DNA of 64,000 nucleotides from Trichomonas vaginalis G3 (lineage: Eukaryota > Parabasalia > Trichomonadida > Trichomonadidae). Made by a program: the position numbers and the translations under genes. The stretch covers positions 18,829,411 through 18,893,410 of the forward strand of contig NC_067203.1 of NCBI RefSeq assembly GCF_026262505.1, written 5' to 3'. Below, piece after piece: positions 1 to 8,996 of this stretch. Every line of letters starts with the position of its first letter. Within the stretch, counting starts at the first letter, position 1. Under the pieces are notes generated by a model. It searched no databases. It saw only the letters and a list, made by a program, of their open reading frames with translations, and had not been told where the DNA came from.

Positions 1-34
1 CCCTTCCCGGTCTTTCTGGCGAACTTTGGTTCGC

Positions 35-568
35 ATTGCGAGTGTCTGCTGCGAATCCGGGGCTGAGCAGCAGACACTCGCAATCATATGTCGCGGCAAG
101 TGCACCTGTGGTGCCAGAATGCACTTGCCGCGACAATTGCGAAATGCAAAGATGATGCCGGAAGGAGCGGCAATACTGGCAAAAGCCACTCCTTCCGACA
201 CCAGAAAGACTAGAAGGGGGCCCTGACCTTGAGAAAGGACCCCCTTCTCGGCCTTTTTTGTTAAATTTAAGATTATTTCAATTGCAAAATTATTTCAAAA
301 TTCATAATGGATAGTACCATACGAAGGTGCAAGTCATAGCAATGGTGCACCATCAATATGAGCCCCATTGCTATGACTTCACCTCGGGATAACCTCGATG
401 GGAGGAAAAGTGGAGCAATTCGAAACATTGCTCCACTATACAAGTTCTTGTAAGGATAGGTATATAGTTACCACATCCTTACAAGAACTGTTCCTCGCTT
501 CGAGGTTTTGTCTTGTGATTGTGTGTGCTGTGCCATCCAATGGACAAACGGATAGCACAGCACACACA
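35..568. repeat. Tandem array of eight different GC-rich hairpins
   Basis: Eight successive inverted repeats, each with its own stem sequence. Arms: 35-52/67-84 (18 bp perfect), 89-104/120-135 (16 bp perfect), 159-171/185-197 (13 bp, one mismatch), 212-224/236-248 (13 bp, one mismatch), 331-345/365-379 (15 bp, extendable through single-base bulges), 410-419/427-436 (10 bp), 443-457/475-489 (15 bp perfect), 520-533/555-568 (14 bp perfect). Loops are about 7-21 nt. The segment is much richer in G+C than its surroundings and has no convincing reading frame. It lies at the window edge next to a Polinton-like capsid cassette, so it may belong to that element. Function unknown; small-RNA precursors or structured 3' ends are possibilities. 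Confidence 0.85.
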
Positions 569-945
569 TACTAGGCATGATAACCCTTCCCTATGAATTA
601 GGACGCGATAGCCCTGACCTCACCCCGGGATAACTTGCATTTGTACTCATATCCCGATCAATAACATAATTTATATCAAGACACACCTACCACTACATAA
701 TATAGCATTATATCAACACAATACTAATATATAATGTTAAAAACACACAAATTGATGATATTCATAATATAAATTGGGACCAAAGATCTATATTGAGACC
801 TAACTATTATCAAACCTTTATATATAGGAAACATACATTGCACCTATAGAATATTGAATGAAAATTAGATGGTTCTAAAATTCGATATCTGATGCTGACC
901 CAAGGTGGTCCTCATTCCTATATATTTTCATCTATACCTAATGTC

Positions 946-1206
946 CTAATATTCATCCATATACATGTTGGGTCTATCTCCATCAGAAGGGTCCATGCTG
1001 AAGTGTGGGTATTCAATTTCCACCCAACGGTTCAGCACGCCTCGGTGAATTTCTTTATTGTTTGCATCTACGAAATAATAGGTATCCTTTCCTTCACCTG
1101 TAAATAATGGCTGCCCTCTGAATTGAATGGCGATATTTTGACCGTTACTGTCTAAACCATCAAATGTATAACCTGCGTTATTTCTTTCAACCTGAATGTT
1201 AAACAT
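946..1206 (-). CDS. Small Polinton-associated protein, function unknown
   Basis: An 86-residue protein with no family that I recognise. It is hydrophilic, rich in Asp, Asn and Tyr, with alternating beta-like segments (for example around IAIQFRGQPLF) and an acidic tail ending MYMDEY. It starts 33 bases downstream of the capsid-like gene on the same strand, so the two are probably co-expressed. A virion or capsid-assembly role is an inference from position only. Confidence 0.5.
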   Translation of the reverse strand: MFNIQVERNNAGYTFDGLDSNGQNIAIQFRGQPLFTGEGKDTYYFVDANNKEIHRGVLNRWVEIEYPHFSMDPSDGDRPNMYMDEY

Positions 1207-1239
1207 AAAACTGGTTCCATCACTGAGAGGGTTTTTGTA

Positions 1240-2598
1240 TCATGTGCCATCGCTTGCGTTCTTTTTCATTGTGATGGAGTCCTCGAATTCTTTAGTACAT
1301 CTTAAACCATTAGATAAATCACCTGCTATTAATTGATACTGTAAGAATCTAGCGCCCTGAGTGCTAACCACTTGAGCTGGTATGTTTTGACCGTTAACGG
1401 TTAGCTGGCAATTATCATAAATTGGGTTTTCAAAGACGGTATAATCGTTATCATGTTTGGAGAACATCACTGAAAAACACGTTACGTTATCCAATGGAAT
1501 GTTTAACGTTGATTGTATACCTGCCTGAGTTGCTGCCAATGGAAATGCATTATAATTTAACTCTTGCGATGGAATGTAAACTGGCTGTTTAAATAAATTA
1601 TAAATTGACTGTTTAGCCTTTTCATTAATCTTGAAACCATACATGTTAGACTTCAATGACTGAACACTTAAGCCAGTCATGATATACCTAACTTCTCCGC
1701 TTTCTGGAGTGTAAATGTCAACACTTTGCCCGCCAATTGTTTCAGTTCTTTTGCTCACGTTTGTGAAACCGTAACTTGGATTATTAACCTGTGAAAATGC
1801 GTGAGTAAATCCAGCGCCCGTAGTTGTTGAAAATGTAGCGTTCAAATCTTCTCCTTCTCTAATTGCTTTATAATCTCTGACCTTTTCTGGATTCAATAGA
1901 GCATAAACAAATCCTTTCTTTTTAATGTAAAATTTAAGTTCAATATCACCAATGCAGAAATTAGGGAACATGTCAAATGCTTGAAGTGCTAATATATCAT
2001 CAAATGGTATATTTATTTCATATTCCTCAACGTGTTCTTTACCGTCTGCATAATCTGCTAAATTAACGAACACACCGGCTGCCGACTCACTATAATTTTC
2101 CACGTTCTCATATAAGGAGTGTGTATATTTCTTTGTTTTCTTTTCATTATGTGGTTTAAGTGTTGAATATGCGAAACCCTCTCTTACCATCTCGTTTTGT
2201 GTGTATCCTGTCGATTTATTACGATTCTTTATAAATAACGGGTCCATTATATGAGATGAAGATTTTAAGCCAATGAATGATTTAAACAAATGGTGTGGGT
2301 CATTATCTTTAAATGCTGTATTCAAACCTACAAAATATTCTTTCTGTCTAATCTTGAATGTTAAAAATCCGTCTGTAATCTGTGATATGTCATGGTCTGA
2401 ATGCGTTATTGAAATTGTTGTATATTGTGAATCATCGAATGGTGCCGCTTGGTCGTGGCAGTCTGTAGTTCTTAAGAAGAAGCTGCGGGTGCCGTCATTA
2501 GTTTGTATTAAATTCTTTATAATATTTTGAAAATAGGCGGCAACATTGCCCGTCCTTTGTTCCGTGTTGTTCATTCTCTTATTTTGTTTACTGTTCAT
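1240..2598 (-). CDS. Major-capsid-like (double jelly-roll) protein of a divergent Polinton
   Basis: A 452-residue protein without signal peptide or membrane segments, rich in predicted beta strands. Near the C-terminus it has the order 'FSVMFSKHDNDYTVFENP' followed by a strand ending NGQNIP. The capsid gene at 28648-30263 has the same order ('FVLFRRTINDYSCFYNP' then a strand ending DGKYYP). That shared pattern, plus an acidic-aromatic stretch around IPFDDILALQAF, suggests a double jelly-roll major capsid protein of the Polinton/adenovirus lineage. It is shorter than usual capsid genes (often 500-650 residues) but has no frameshift, and two start codons lie 24 bases apart at its 5' end (MNSKQNKRMNN). 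Structure prediction would settle the fold. Confidence 0.55.
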   Translation of the reverse strand: MNSKQNKRMNNTEQRTGNVAAYFQNIIKNLIQTNDGTRSFFLRTTDCHDQAAPFDDSQYTTISITHSDHDISQITDGFLTFKIRQKEYFVGLNTAFKDNDPHHLFKSFIGLKSSSHIMDPLFIKNRNKSTGYTQNEMVREGFAYSTLKPHNEKKTKKYTHSLYENVENYSESAAGVFVNLADYADGKEHVEEYEINIPFDDILALQAFDMFPNFCIGDIELKFYIKKKGFVYALLNPEKVRDYKAIREGEDLNATFSTTTGAGFTHAFSQVNNPSYGFTNVSKRTETIGGQSVDIYTPESGEVRYIMTGLSVQSLKSNMYGFKINEKAKQSIYNLFKQPVYIPSQELNYNAFPLAATQAGIQSTLNIPLDNVTCFSVMFSKHDNDYTVFENPIYDNCQLTVNGQNIPAQVVSTQGARFLQYQLIAGDLSNGLRCTKEFEDSITMKKNASDGT

Positions 2599-2660
2599 TT
2601 TATATAAAATAAAAATATAAATTATATATATAAATTAATTTTTTTAATTTCTCATAAAAT

Positions 2661-2957
2661 ATGGCTTGGGGCTTTTGGAACAAACTTAAAAAAGGTTTCA
2701 TTAAAATAGGAAACGGAATTAAAAAGGGCTTGACATGGGTGAAGGATCATATAATAAAACCAGTAGTTAAACCATTAGTTAATACATTTGGTGGAGCTCT
2801 TGATAAAGTAAAACCAGGATTAGGGACAGCGCTTAACGCTGGCGTAAATATTGGCTCTGGTTTGGTTGATGATTGGAGTGGTTCAGGTGATGGTTCAACT
2901 ACTCGCAAAGCAATGCAAGACGTTGGCTGTTGGGTTAATCGTCGACTTAATAAATAA
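2661..2957 (+). CDS. Small basic amphipathic virion-like protein
   Basis: A 98-residue protein starting MAWGFWNKLKKGFIKIGNG, with repeated Gly-Lys-aromatic amphipathic segments over its first 50 residues and a Gly/Ser-rich middle. It strongly recalls in style the 80-residue protein at 47479-47721 in the complete Polinton (MGFFSSIGNFFRNVGRG). Such peptides in Polintons and adenovirus relatives may be internal capsid or membrane-active proteins, but that role is inferred. It is divergent from the capsid-like gene, with 62 very AT-rich bases between the starts, which probably hold both promoters. Confidence 0.55.
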   Translation: MAWGFWNKLKKGFIKIGNGIKKGLTWVKDHIIKPVVKPLVNTFGGALDKVKPGLGTALNAGVNIGSGLVDDWSGSGDGSTTRKAMQDVGCWVNRRLNK

Positions 2958-3962
2958 ACCTTTCACTCATTAATTTAAATTTTTATTTTTCCCATTTATT
3001 TTAAATATTTATTTTTCCTACTCTTTCGCTCCTAATGAATTTTAACATTTTCACATAAAATCCTAATGAAACTAATGATGTGTTTAAAAATATTATTTGC
3101 GTTTTAAAAAATTTTTCAGTGGTGAGGTCATATGCGAGAGGTGGTATTGTTTAGACGTGAATATGAAAAACAGAAATGATGAGAGCAGAGGAGCGGAGCG
3201 ATTGGGTCTCAACTGAATGTTTTTTGGTTCACTCTAAAAATACCACGTCACATACTACTGGAAGATATATTAGTAATATATCTAGTAAAGTTTATAGTCC
3301 ATTGATAATGAATAGCCTAATGTATAATATTGTTATTCAAATTTCGAACTTGTGCTTTTATATAGCCACTAATTTATCTTTATGAGCAGTTATTACTGTA
3401 GGTACAACATCTATGTACAAGATATTTGATATTTTACAGATAATGCCTGACTTATTGTACTAATTAATTGATCCTAGCTGAAATTACGACACTCAAAGTT
3501 AGCTTATTCATCTTAAAACGTTAAGAGTTCCTCGTCTCCTGTTCAAAACTTGACGGCCCTCTCAATTTTTAATTTTTATGACAAGATAAGTCAATTGTTT
3601 CTAACTTTATTTTTTAACTATCTCGACACAAGATCCTGTTTACGCTGATTTTGACTTCCATTGATATACTATAGCCCAAACTTCTGAAAAAAGCTAAAGA
3701 AAAATAGCAAAGATACTTTCTATCAATATATTGTTGGTAAATCCAAGCATTGCCCACAGGCCAAGCCATCTTGAAGGATTCTTTAATACAATGGTACCAG
3801 CATACGCGAATATTCTTCAAAATTCGTGCAACATAAAGAAAACAGAACTAGGATAATAAAAATGGAGTTCTCTTGTGAAATGTTTTTGAATAAGCATAAT
3901 TTCTTTATTATCAACGTAGTAAATTCTGAATTTTTATTTCTAAACGTGTAAATTTTTCTATA
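2958..3962. other. Intergenic, no gene recognised
   Basis: AT-rich sequence between the Polinton relic and the first host gene. The part around 3115-3260 is less AT-rich, contains a gaggagcggagcg stretch, and may include the end of the left element. No terminal repeat matching the complete Polinton was found. Short open frames here have no supporting features. Confidence 0.5.
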
Positions 3963-5384
3963 ATGTCTTCTACACCTTCTGATGAATCTGATATTAAAAA
4001 AGCGGCTGGAAACCTTGGAGCATCAGATCCTGTAACACCAAAGCTTAGATCGAATTCAAATAGATCAACTTCATCCTTCGATTCACCAAGATCACCTTTA
4101 TTTTCTAAAGAAGATCAAATAGAAATACAGCAAAATCGTAGAAAACTGGAAATGGAAATCATAACTCTTGATCATAAATTAAAATCACTTCAAACTGAAT
4201 TTCAAAATTTAAATTCAAAATTAGTTTCGCATGGAGAACTTACACAATTAAAGGCTCAAACTAGGTTAAAGATTTTCGATGATCAAAATACTCAAGCGAA
4301 TCAACTTATAGATGATTATATTGAAACTATCCAATCAGTACGAGCTGCTCAAGCAGCAATAATAGTCCTCGAACAAAAAATTCAGGAAGAGTCAGAAAGA
4401 CGTAAAATAATTATTGATGAATCAAATTCTGTTCTAAATGCTTTAGATTTTTCAGATATGAAGTTTACTTCTCCAAAACTTACAGATGTTGATGATAAAC
4501 TCGACAAATCTGTAAAGATTGATATGGATAGACTAAGGATAGACATTCAAAATACTCAAAATTCAATATCATCTTTAGAAAATTCGCATCAGTTTTTACC
4601 AATACAAACAAGTGTAGCAAATGAAATGAAAAAGTCATTTGAATCTGATATTTCTCTTCGTTCAATCGGTACAGCAGCAATCAGATCTGAAATTCAAGCA
4701 AATCAGAAGCTCATAGCAACAAATGACAGCGAAATACGTAAATTTGAAATGGAAATAAACGAAATGAAAGCAAATATGGATAGAATTAAGAAAAATATCC
4801 AGACAGAAAATATTAGTCACGAAACCCAATTAAATATTGCAACAACTTCATTTAAACAGCAAATGGCACAGTTAGATACTGATCTTGAATTTTTGAAGAC
4901 TAAACTATCAGATACTGCTTTAATTTATGATAAAATAGCAGAAGAAACAAAAATGATGGAGACTAAATTCCAGAATTTTTCTTCAGAAGAAAATCCAGAA
5001 GAAGATATGGATGAAACAGAATCAGAATATCCAATTGACTATTCCACTAATTATAACTCATTGCAAAGCAGTTCCCAGCCAGATGACAATACAGAGTTGA
5101 TTTTAACTGCAAGAAAGAAAGAATTAGAGAATGAAGTTTCAGAATTAAGTTCGAAATTCAAAGAAATGAAGAAAGATGCGCTGAAACGCGAAAACTTCCT
5201 GAAACAAACTATTCTTAAACTCAATAATAGATTTAAAGAAAATAGAGATATTTTGATTCATTCTGGATTTAATTTTGCTATTTCGCCTTCTAGTCCGTCT
5301 GGATCTGGAATAACGAAGAGCCTTGATAACTTGATTATTAGAATAGATAATTCTTTGTCAGAGCTAAACCTCAGCTCAAAATAA
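3963..5384 (+). CDS. Coiled-coil protein, unknown function
   Basis: A 473-residue protein. Residues 1-55 are Ser/Pro-rich and probably disordered (NRSTSSFDSPRSPLFSKED). From about 55 to 350 it is a nearly continuous heptad-type coiled coil rich in Glu, Lys, Gln, Asn and Ile. An acidic linker (EENPEEDMDETESEYP) follows around 345-360, then a second coiled coil (400-440) and a Ser-rich tail. There are no membrane segments or catalytic motifs. It is a single-gene unit with AT-rich flanks. Cytoskeletal or basal-body roles are common for such proteins in trichomonads, but nothing here shows that. Confidence 0.8.
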   Translation: MSSTPSDESDIKKAAGNLGASDPVTPKLRSNSNRSTSSFDSPRSPLFSKEDQIEIQQNRRKLEMEIITLDHKLKSLQTEFQNLNSKLVSHGELTQLKAQTRLKIFDDQNTQANQLIDDYIETIQSVRAAQAAIIVLEQKIQEESERRKIIIDESNSVLNALDFSDMKFTSPKLTDVDDKLDKSVKIDMDRLRIDIQNTQNSISSLENSHQFLPIQTSVANEMKKSFESDISLRSIGTAAIRSEIQANQKLIATNDSEIRKFEMEINEMKANMDRIKKNIQTENISHETQLNIATTSFKQQMAQLDTDLEFLKTKLSDTALIYDKIAEETKMMETKFQNFSSEENPEEDMDETESEYPIDYSTNYNSLQSSSQPDDNTELILTARKKELENEVSELSSKFKEMKKDALKRENFLKQTILKLNNRFKENRDILIHSGFNFAISPSSPSGSGITKSLDNLIIRIDNSLSELNLSSK

Positions 5385-5657
5385 AATGTTTTGTATTTAT
5401 GTTAGAAAAATTTCAACTAATTTTTACGACACTGATATAACCTGTAAGTGTACATTATAATGTTATTAAAAATAATATCTGAAATGACATTTTTAATAAT
5501 GTTATCCTTGAATATCAAATATTTCTAGATCTTCAGCATTAAAAAAATCATCCTATATAGATAGAACACATAATAATTCATTAGAAATATGATGATTTTA
5601 GAATGACTCAAAGCTAAAATCTTCGACATGTGATATGAAAAATAGTCCTTTATAAAA

Positions 5658-6218
5658 ATGAGTAAAGTTAAGAGACCTAAGATGATCAAAGAAAATGATC
5701 CACGTGTAAGTGGAAATGAGCATAAAAACCAAAAAGACGACAAGCCTGAAGCAGTCGTTGAAACTTTAGCACCAACATCAATGTTCTTCAGTTATAACCA
5801 AGCTCTCGGACCGCCATATCACATTCTTGTTGACACTAACATGCTTTGGCAAACAGTTGCCGATAAAGTTGACCTTATTGATGGTATGCAAAAATGTTTG
5901 CTTGCAAAATGTGTCCCAATTGTTACAGATTGCGTTGTTGCAGAGCTTGAAAAATTAGGTAGAAAGTTCCATCTCGCACTCAAACTTACAAAAGATCCTA
6001 GAGTTAGACATCTTAAGTGCGGATGTCATGGAAATTACGCTGATGACTGCATAGTAAATCAAGTTACGAAAAACCGTATATACTGCGTTGCAACAAACGA
6101 TAAAGATTTAAGAAGACGTATTAGAAAGATCCCCGGTGTTCCAATTTTGTACCTTCACCAGTTCAAATTCCAAGTTGAACGTCTCCCAGATAGTGATTTT
6201 GGCCCAAGACACTTCTAA
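5658..6218 (+). CDS. FCF1: FCF1/UTP24 PIN-domain endonuclease of the SSU processome
   Basis: A 186-residue homologue of FCF1 (Utp24), the nucleolar PIN nuclease that cuts pre-rRNA to free the 18S 5' end. After a basic, low-complexity N-terminus, the PIN domain starts about residue 50 (GPPYHILVDTN). Acidic active-site residues are visible: D59, D91/E97 (TDCVVAELEKLG) and D149/D151 (TNDKDLRRR). The family hallmark RIRKIPGVP and the Cys/His cluster KCGCHGNYADDC are present, and the protein ends close to the usual family end (DFGPRHF). Length matches the roughly 190-residue family. Its 3' end faces the paralogous UTP23 gene 147 bases away. Confidence 0.95.
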   Translation: MSKVKRPKMIKENDPRVSGNEHKNQKDDKPEAVVETLAPTSMFFSYNQALGPPYHILVDTNMLWQTVADKVDLIDGMQKCLLAKCVPIVTDCVVAELEKLGRKFHLALKLTKDPRVRHLKCGCHGNYADDCIVNQVTKNRIYCVATNDKDLRRRIRKIPGVPILYLHQFKFQVERLPDSDFGPRHF

Positions 6219-6365
6219 TCATTGAGTTTATTTGATTTTTTGTCCATAGAAAATAAAATTATAGAATTTTTTAGATTAACTTTTTCATTATCTTTTCAAA
6301 ACTCATACAAAAATAGTTTAATAAGTAAAATAGCTCTATTTACATTTTAAAATTCTCTATATAAA

Positions 6366-6965
6366 TTATTCTTTTTTCTCTTCTTTTGTTTCAGGTTCTT
6401 TCTCTTCCGTTTCTTCTTTCTTCTCATCTTCTTCAACGTAGTCTTCTGGTTTCTCTGTATTTGTTGCATATTTCGCCTCTAATTCGGCTATAACTGAGTC
6501 TTTGAGTTTCTTTGATGGTGGCATAATTTGAAGACCGTCATCAATGTAAAAGATGGGCATTTTAGGGTATAAACGTTGTATTGTTTTACGTAGTGGTCCA
6601 TCCTGGGTGCAAACTATTCCATTAAAGCCGTGTTTGAGGTTATCAAGAATGCAATCACGTGGGTTCATCGGCTTGTGTGAACTGCATTTGAAAAGTTGGC
6701 ATTGTTTTTTACAAAATTGAACTGTGCTCTGCATATTTTTGTCCTTTAAAGAAGAAACTTCAAGGAGTCCGCATTCTGTAACTTTTAAGAAGACTTGTCC
6801 CTTGAAAATCTCAGTAAATCTATCCTTTAAGTTGATTTTTGAATCTAATGAAGCAAAAATGAAATTTGGATCACATAATACCAAATATGGAGGATGAAGA
6901 CCAAAGGAAGTCTTGAAAAATCGCATTGCGCTTTTCAATTTCTTCATATGTGTCACACGATTCAT
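6366..6965 (-). CDS. UTP23: UTP23-like PIN-domain rRNA-processing protein
   Basis: A PIN-family protein of the small-subunit processome, paralogous to FCF1. The chosen start is an internal Met that gives an N-terminus of family type (MNRVTHMKKLKSAMRFFKT); an ATG at 7007 would add 14 residues. The domain has LVLCDPNFIFAS where FCF1 has LVDTN, a CCHC zinc-binding pattern (CKKQCQLFKCSSH...C) typical of UTP23, and CTQDGPLRKTI near its end. The tail is a long acidic-Lys stretch. UTP23 normally lacks nuclease activity and acts structurally with snR30; the reduced acidic residues here agree. It is convergent with FCF1. Confidence 0.85.
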   Translation of the reverse strand: MNRVTHMKKLKSAMRFFKTSFGLHPPYLVLCDPNFIFASLDSKINLKDRFTEIFKGQVFLKVTECGLLEVSSLKDKNMQSTVQFCKKQCQLFKCSSHKPMNPRDCILDNLKHGFNGIVCTQDGPLRKTIQRLYPKMPIFYIDDGLQIMPPSKKLKDSVIAELEAKYATNTEKPEDYVEEDEKKEETEEKEPETKEEKKE

Positions 6966-7069
6966 GAGATTTTTATAAATCAAACAAAGCTTATCAAAAT
7001 AAGGCAACCTTTTTAAATTTTTTCGACCCTACAAAAAATATCATTTTTTTTAATTTTCTTTTTTTTTTA

Positions 7070-7330
7070 TTGTTTGATATGCAATCAAATACATTTCAAT
7101 TCAGCTTTTGCTCATTTCCAGATAAGCCAGATGCAGAACGATTAACAGCCAAAGTTACTGTTTCAAAAGATAATTGTTATATTGAATACCCTCAAAATCA
7201 ACCTTATACTACAGATGTACCTCCTATAAATGATGTGCAACTTCCAAATGAAGACATTGCTCCAGATGTTTCAAGTCATGTCGACGTGTATTCTTCAGAT
7301 CAGGATTTCAATTCATTTTATTTGTTTTGA
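7070..7330 (+). CDS. Small acidic protein, unknown
   Basis: An 86-residue open frame (83 from the second Met at 7079) divergent from UTP23, with about 100 very AT-rich bases between the starts. Composition is protein-like: an N-terminal beta-like segment (FQFSFCSFPDK, then RLTAKVTVSKDNCYIEYP) followed by a Pro/Asp-rich acidic tail. The first part recalls small Alba- or HSP20-like beta proteins but no family can be named. It could be a real short gene; evidence is composition and position only. Confidence 0.4.
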   Translation: MFDMQSNTFQFSFCSFPDKPDAERLTAKVTVSKDNCYIEYPQNQPYTTDVPPINDVQLPNEDIAPDVSSHVDVYSSDQDFNSFYLF

Positions 7331-7500
7331 TTTATTCGCAATACTACACTTTTAGTGCTCTTCTCATAATCTTTGTTTGAAATCTAAATATTTAATTTTT
7401 TAAATACAAAAAGTAAAAAGTAAACAGAAAATGTTTTTCGGAAATACTATAAAACGATGAAAGAACTTTCTAAATTTATTTAATCAATGAAAAAATAATT

Positions 7501-8112
7501 TTAACAATTGCAACCAGAATCGGCTTTCTTATCGGCTGTAGCAATATGTGGAGCTGTTGGTGGCTGGAAAGCGCCAACTAACTTTCCAGACTTAACGTTC
7601 TCGTGTAATGTTTTAGCCAAGCGTACAAATGCTTCGTTAACGTTTGTTCCATCCTTAGCAGAGGTCTCTAAGTACTCGAGTCCGTGTCTTTGTGCATAAT
7701 CCATTGCTTCTTGTGTTGTAATTTGACGGCCTTCATTGCAGTCTAATTTGTTTCCGATTAAAAGGATGACTGCATTAGGTGTTGCTAGAGATTGGAGATC
7801 ATTGAGCCAGCCGTCAAGTTCTTGGAAGGACTGCTGGTTATCAAGTGCGAAAGTTAAGATGCCACCAGCAGCACCTCTGAAATAAGCCTTTGAAACTGAA
7901 CGGAATCTCTCTTGTCCAGCTGTATCCCAAATTGAGAATTTTGCAACCTCAGAGTCGGTTGTTATTGTAAATGTTTTGAATTCAACGCCAACTGTTGATT
8001 GCTTTTCTTCACTGTAAATTCCATCAACAAGACGTTGTACAATTGATGTTTTGCCAACACCAGAAGAACCTACAACAACGATCTTGTAATTAGCTTCAGG
8101 TAATTTACTCAT
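7501..8112 (-). CDS. Rab-family small GTPase
   Basis: A 203-residue Rab GTPase for vesicle traffic. It has the P-loop GSSGVGKTS, switch I TVGVEFK, the DxxG box WDTAGQERFRSVSK, the guanine-specificity motifs GNKLD and ETSAK, and a C-terminal Cys-x-Cys (CNC) for double geranylgeranylation. The switch regions resemble the Rab2/4/14 group but the subfamily cannot be assigned by eye. The sequence just before the ATG (TCATCTTTAA) is close to the trichomonad initiator element (TCA-Py-W-T-W). It is single-domain and complete. Confidence 0.95.
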   Translation of the reverse strand: MSKLPEANYKIVVVGSSGVGKTSIVQRLVDGIYSEEKQSTVGVEFKTFTITTDSEVAKFSIWDTAGQERFRSVSKAYFRGAAGGILTFALDNQQSFQELDGWLNDLQSLATPNAVILLIGNKLDCNEGRQITTQEAMDYAQRHGLEYLETSAKDGTNVNEAFVRLAKTLHENVKSGKLVGAFQPPTAPHIATADKKADSGCNC

Positions 8113-8670
8113 TTAAAGATGATTCCACAGTAAAAGTGACCGTATCGTCAGATGTGACAATTGATTTTTTATCTTTCAGATCAAAATTCCTAGCGGCAGA
8201 GATTTCTGATTAAAGGATATAACATTTTATAGCGAATTGATGGCCATGGGTTATTATGTTGCATGCTAAGTTCGGTCAACGATAGAAATTGAGTGGAAAT
8301 TAATCGTCGAGGAAGTACGATTATGTAAAGTAAAAAAAATGTTGTGGGATTTTTAATATTATATATTATCTTATAATAAAATTTTTTTGAGTCATTTTAA
8401 GAAGCACATATAATTTTTTGAATTTAAAAATTAAAGTAGTGTCAAACGAATTTATCACTTAATTTAATACTCAGATTTCTTAAAATTAATGAAAAAAAGG
8501 TTTTCTGAGAACTTTTGAGAATTGTTTTCAAATTCCATTATTGAAAATATATAGGTATTGTATGAAATTCAAACTCTATATTTATTAAAATTCTAAATTT
8601 TTAATAAAAATAACTTTTCAGAGGAATATGATTTTGAATGGTTGATTAATAAGTATAAAAATGTCTACGA
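8113..8670. other. Intergenic upstream of Rab gene
   Basis: AT-rich non-coding sequence between the Rab start and the hairpin array. It probably holds the Rab promoter. No gene, RNA or repeat recognised. Confidence 0.5.
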
Positions 8671-8996
8671 TTTTAAGGAGGGAATTGTTCCTTATGAGGT
8701 ATACATCATAACTATATACCTCATAAGGAACAATTCCCTCTTGATAGCTGGGAAACTTTCTCTGAATAACTTATCATTTGGAGAAAGTTTCCCAGCTATC
8801 TATTAGAAACTAAAGGCTGTGAGGCACTAATATATAATCAGTGCCTCATAGCCTTTAGTTTCTTATTAAAAACGAGAAAACTTGTTCGAAATGATAAACA
8901 ATTTCGAACAAGTTTTCTCATTTTAAGGAGGGAATTGTTCCTTATGAGGTATACATCATAACTATATACCTCATAAGGAACAATTCCCTCTTGATA
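8671..8996. repeat. Tandem array of five near-perfect hairpins, order A-B-C-D-A
   Basis: Arms: A 8678-8703/8715-8740 (26 bp perfect, 11-nt loop); B 8743-8762/8781-8800 (20 bp perfect, 18-nt loop); C 8805-8828/8840-8863 (24 bp with one pair that would be G-U in RNA, 11-nt loop); D 8874-8892/8901-8919 (19 bp perfect, 8-nt loop); A repeated at 8928-8953/8965-8990. The two A units are identical over 76 bp (8671-8746 and 8921-8996), exactly 250 bp apart. The array has no open frame, lies in an otherwise plain AT-rich gap and is not a CRISPR, since the stems differ and there are no equal spacers. Stem and loop lengths fit small-RNA precursors, but this is inference. Confidence 0.9.

Larger units (their letters stand above)
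890..2960. mobile_element. Edge or relic of a second, divergent Polinton/polintovirus
   Basis: Three neighbouring genes look virion-related: a capsid-like protein (1240-2598, minus), an 86-residue protein behind it (946-1206, minus) and a divergent 98-residue amphipathic protein (2661-2957, plus). The first resembles the major capsid gene of the complete Polinton in this window only in short motifs, so it comes from another lineage. No terminal inverted repeat could be recognised around 3000-3250, and the element may continue left of base 1. Boundaries are approximate. Confidence 0.55.

Noticed and set aside
26..226. Short open frame over the first hairpins
   Set aside because: It is an accident of GC-rich inverted repeats; composition is not protein-like and it crosses three hairpins.
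35..568. CRISPR array or tRNA cluster for the hairpin region
   Set aside because: Stems are all different, spacing is irregular and no tRNA cloverleaf or conserved T-loop is present.
3176..3385. 69-residue frame in the gap
   Set aside because: No features, AT-rich non-coding composition and no leader.
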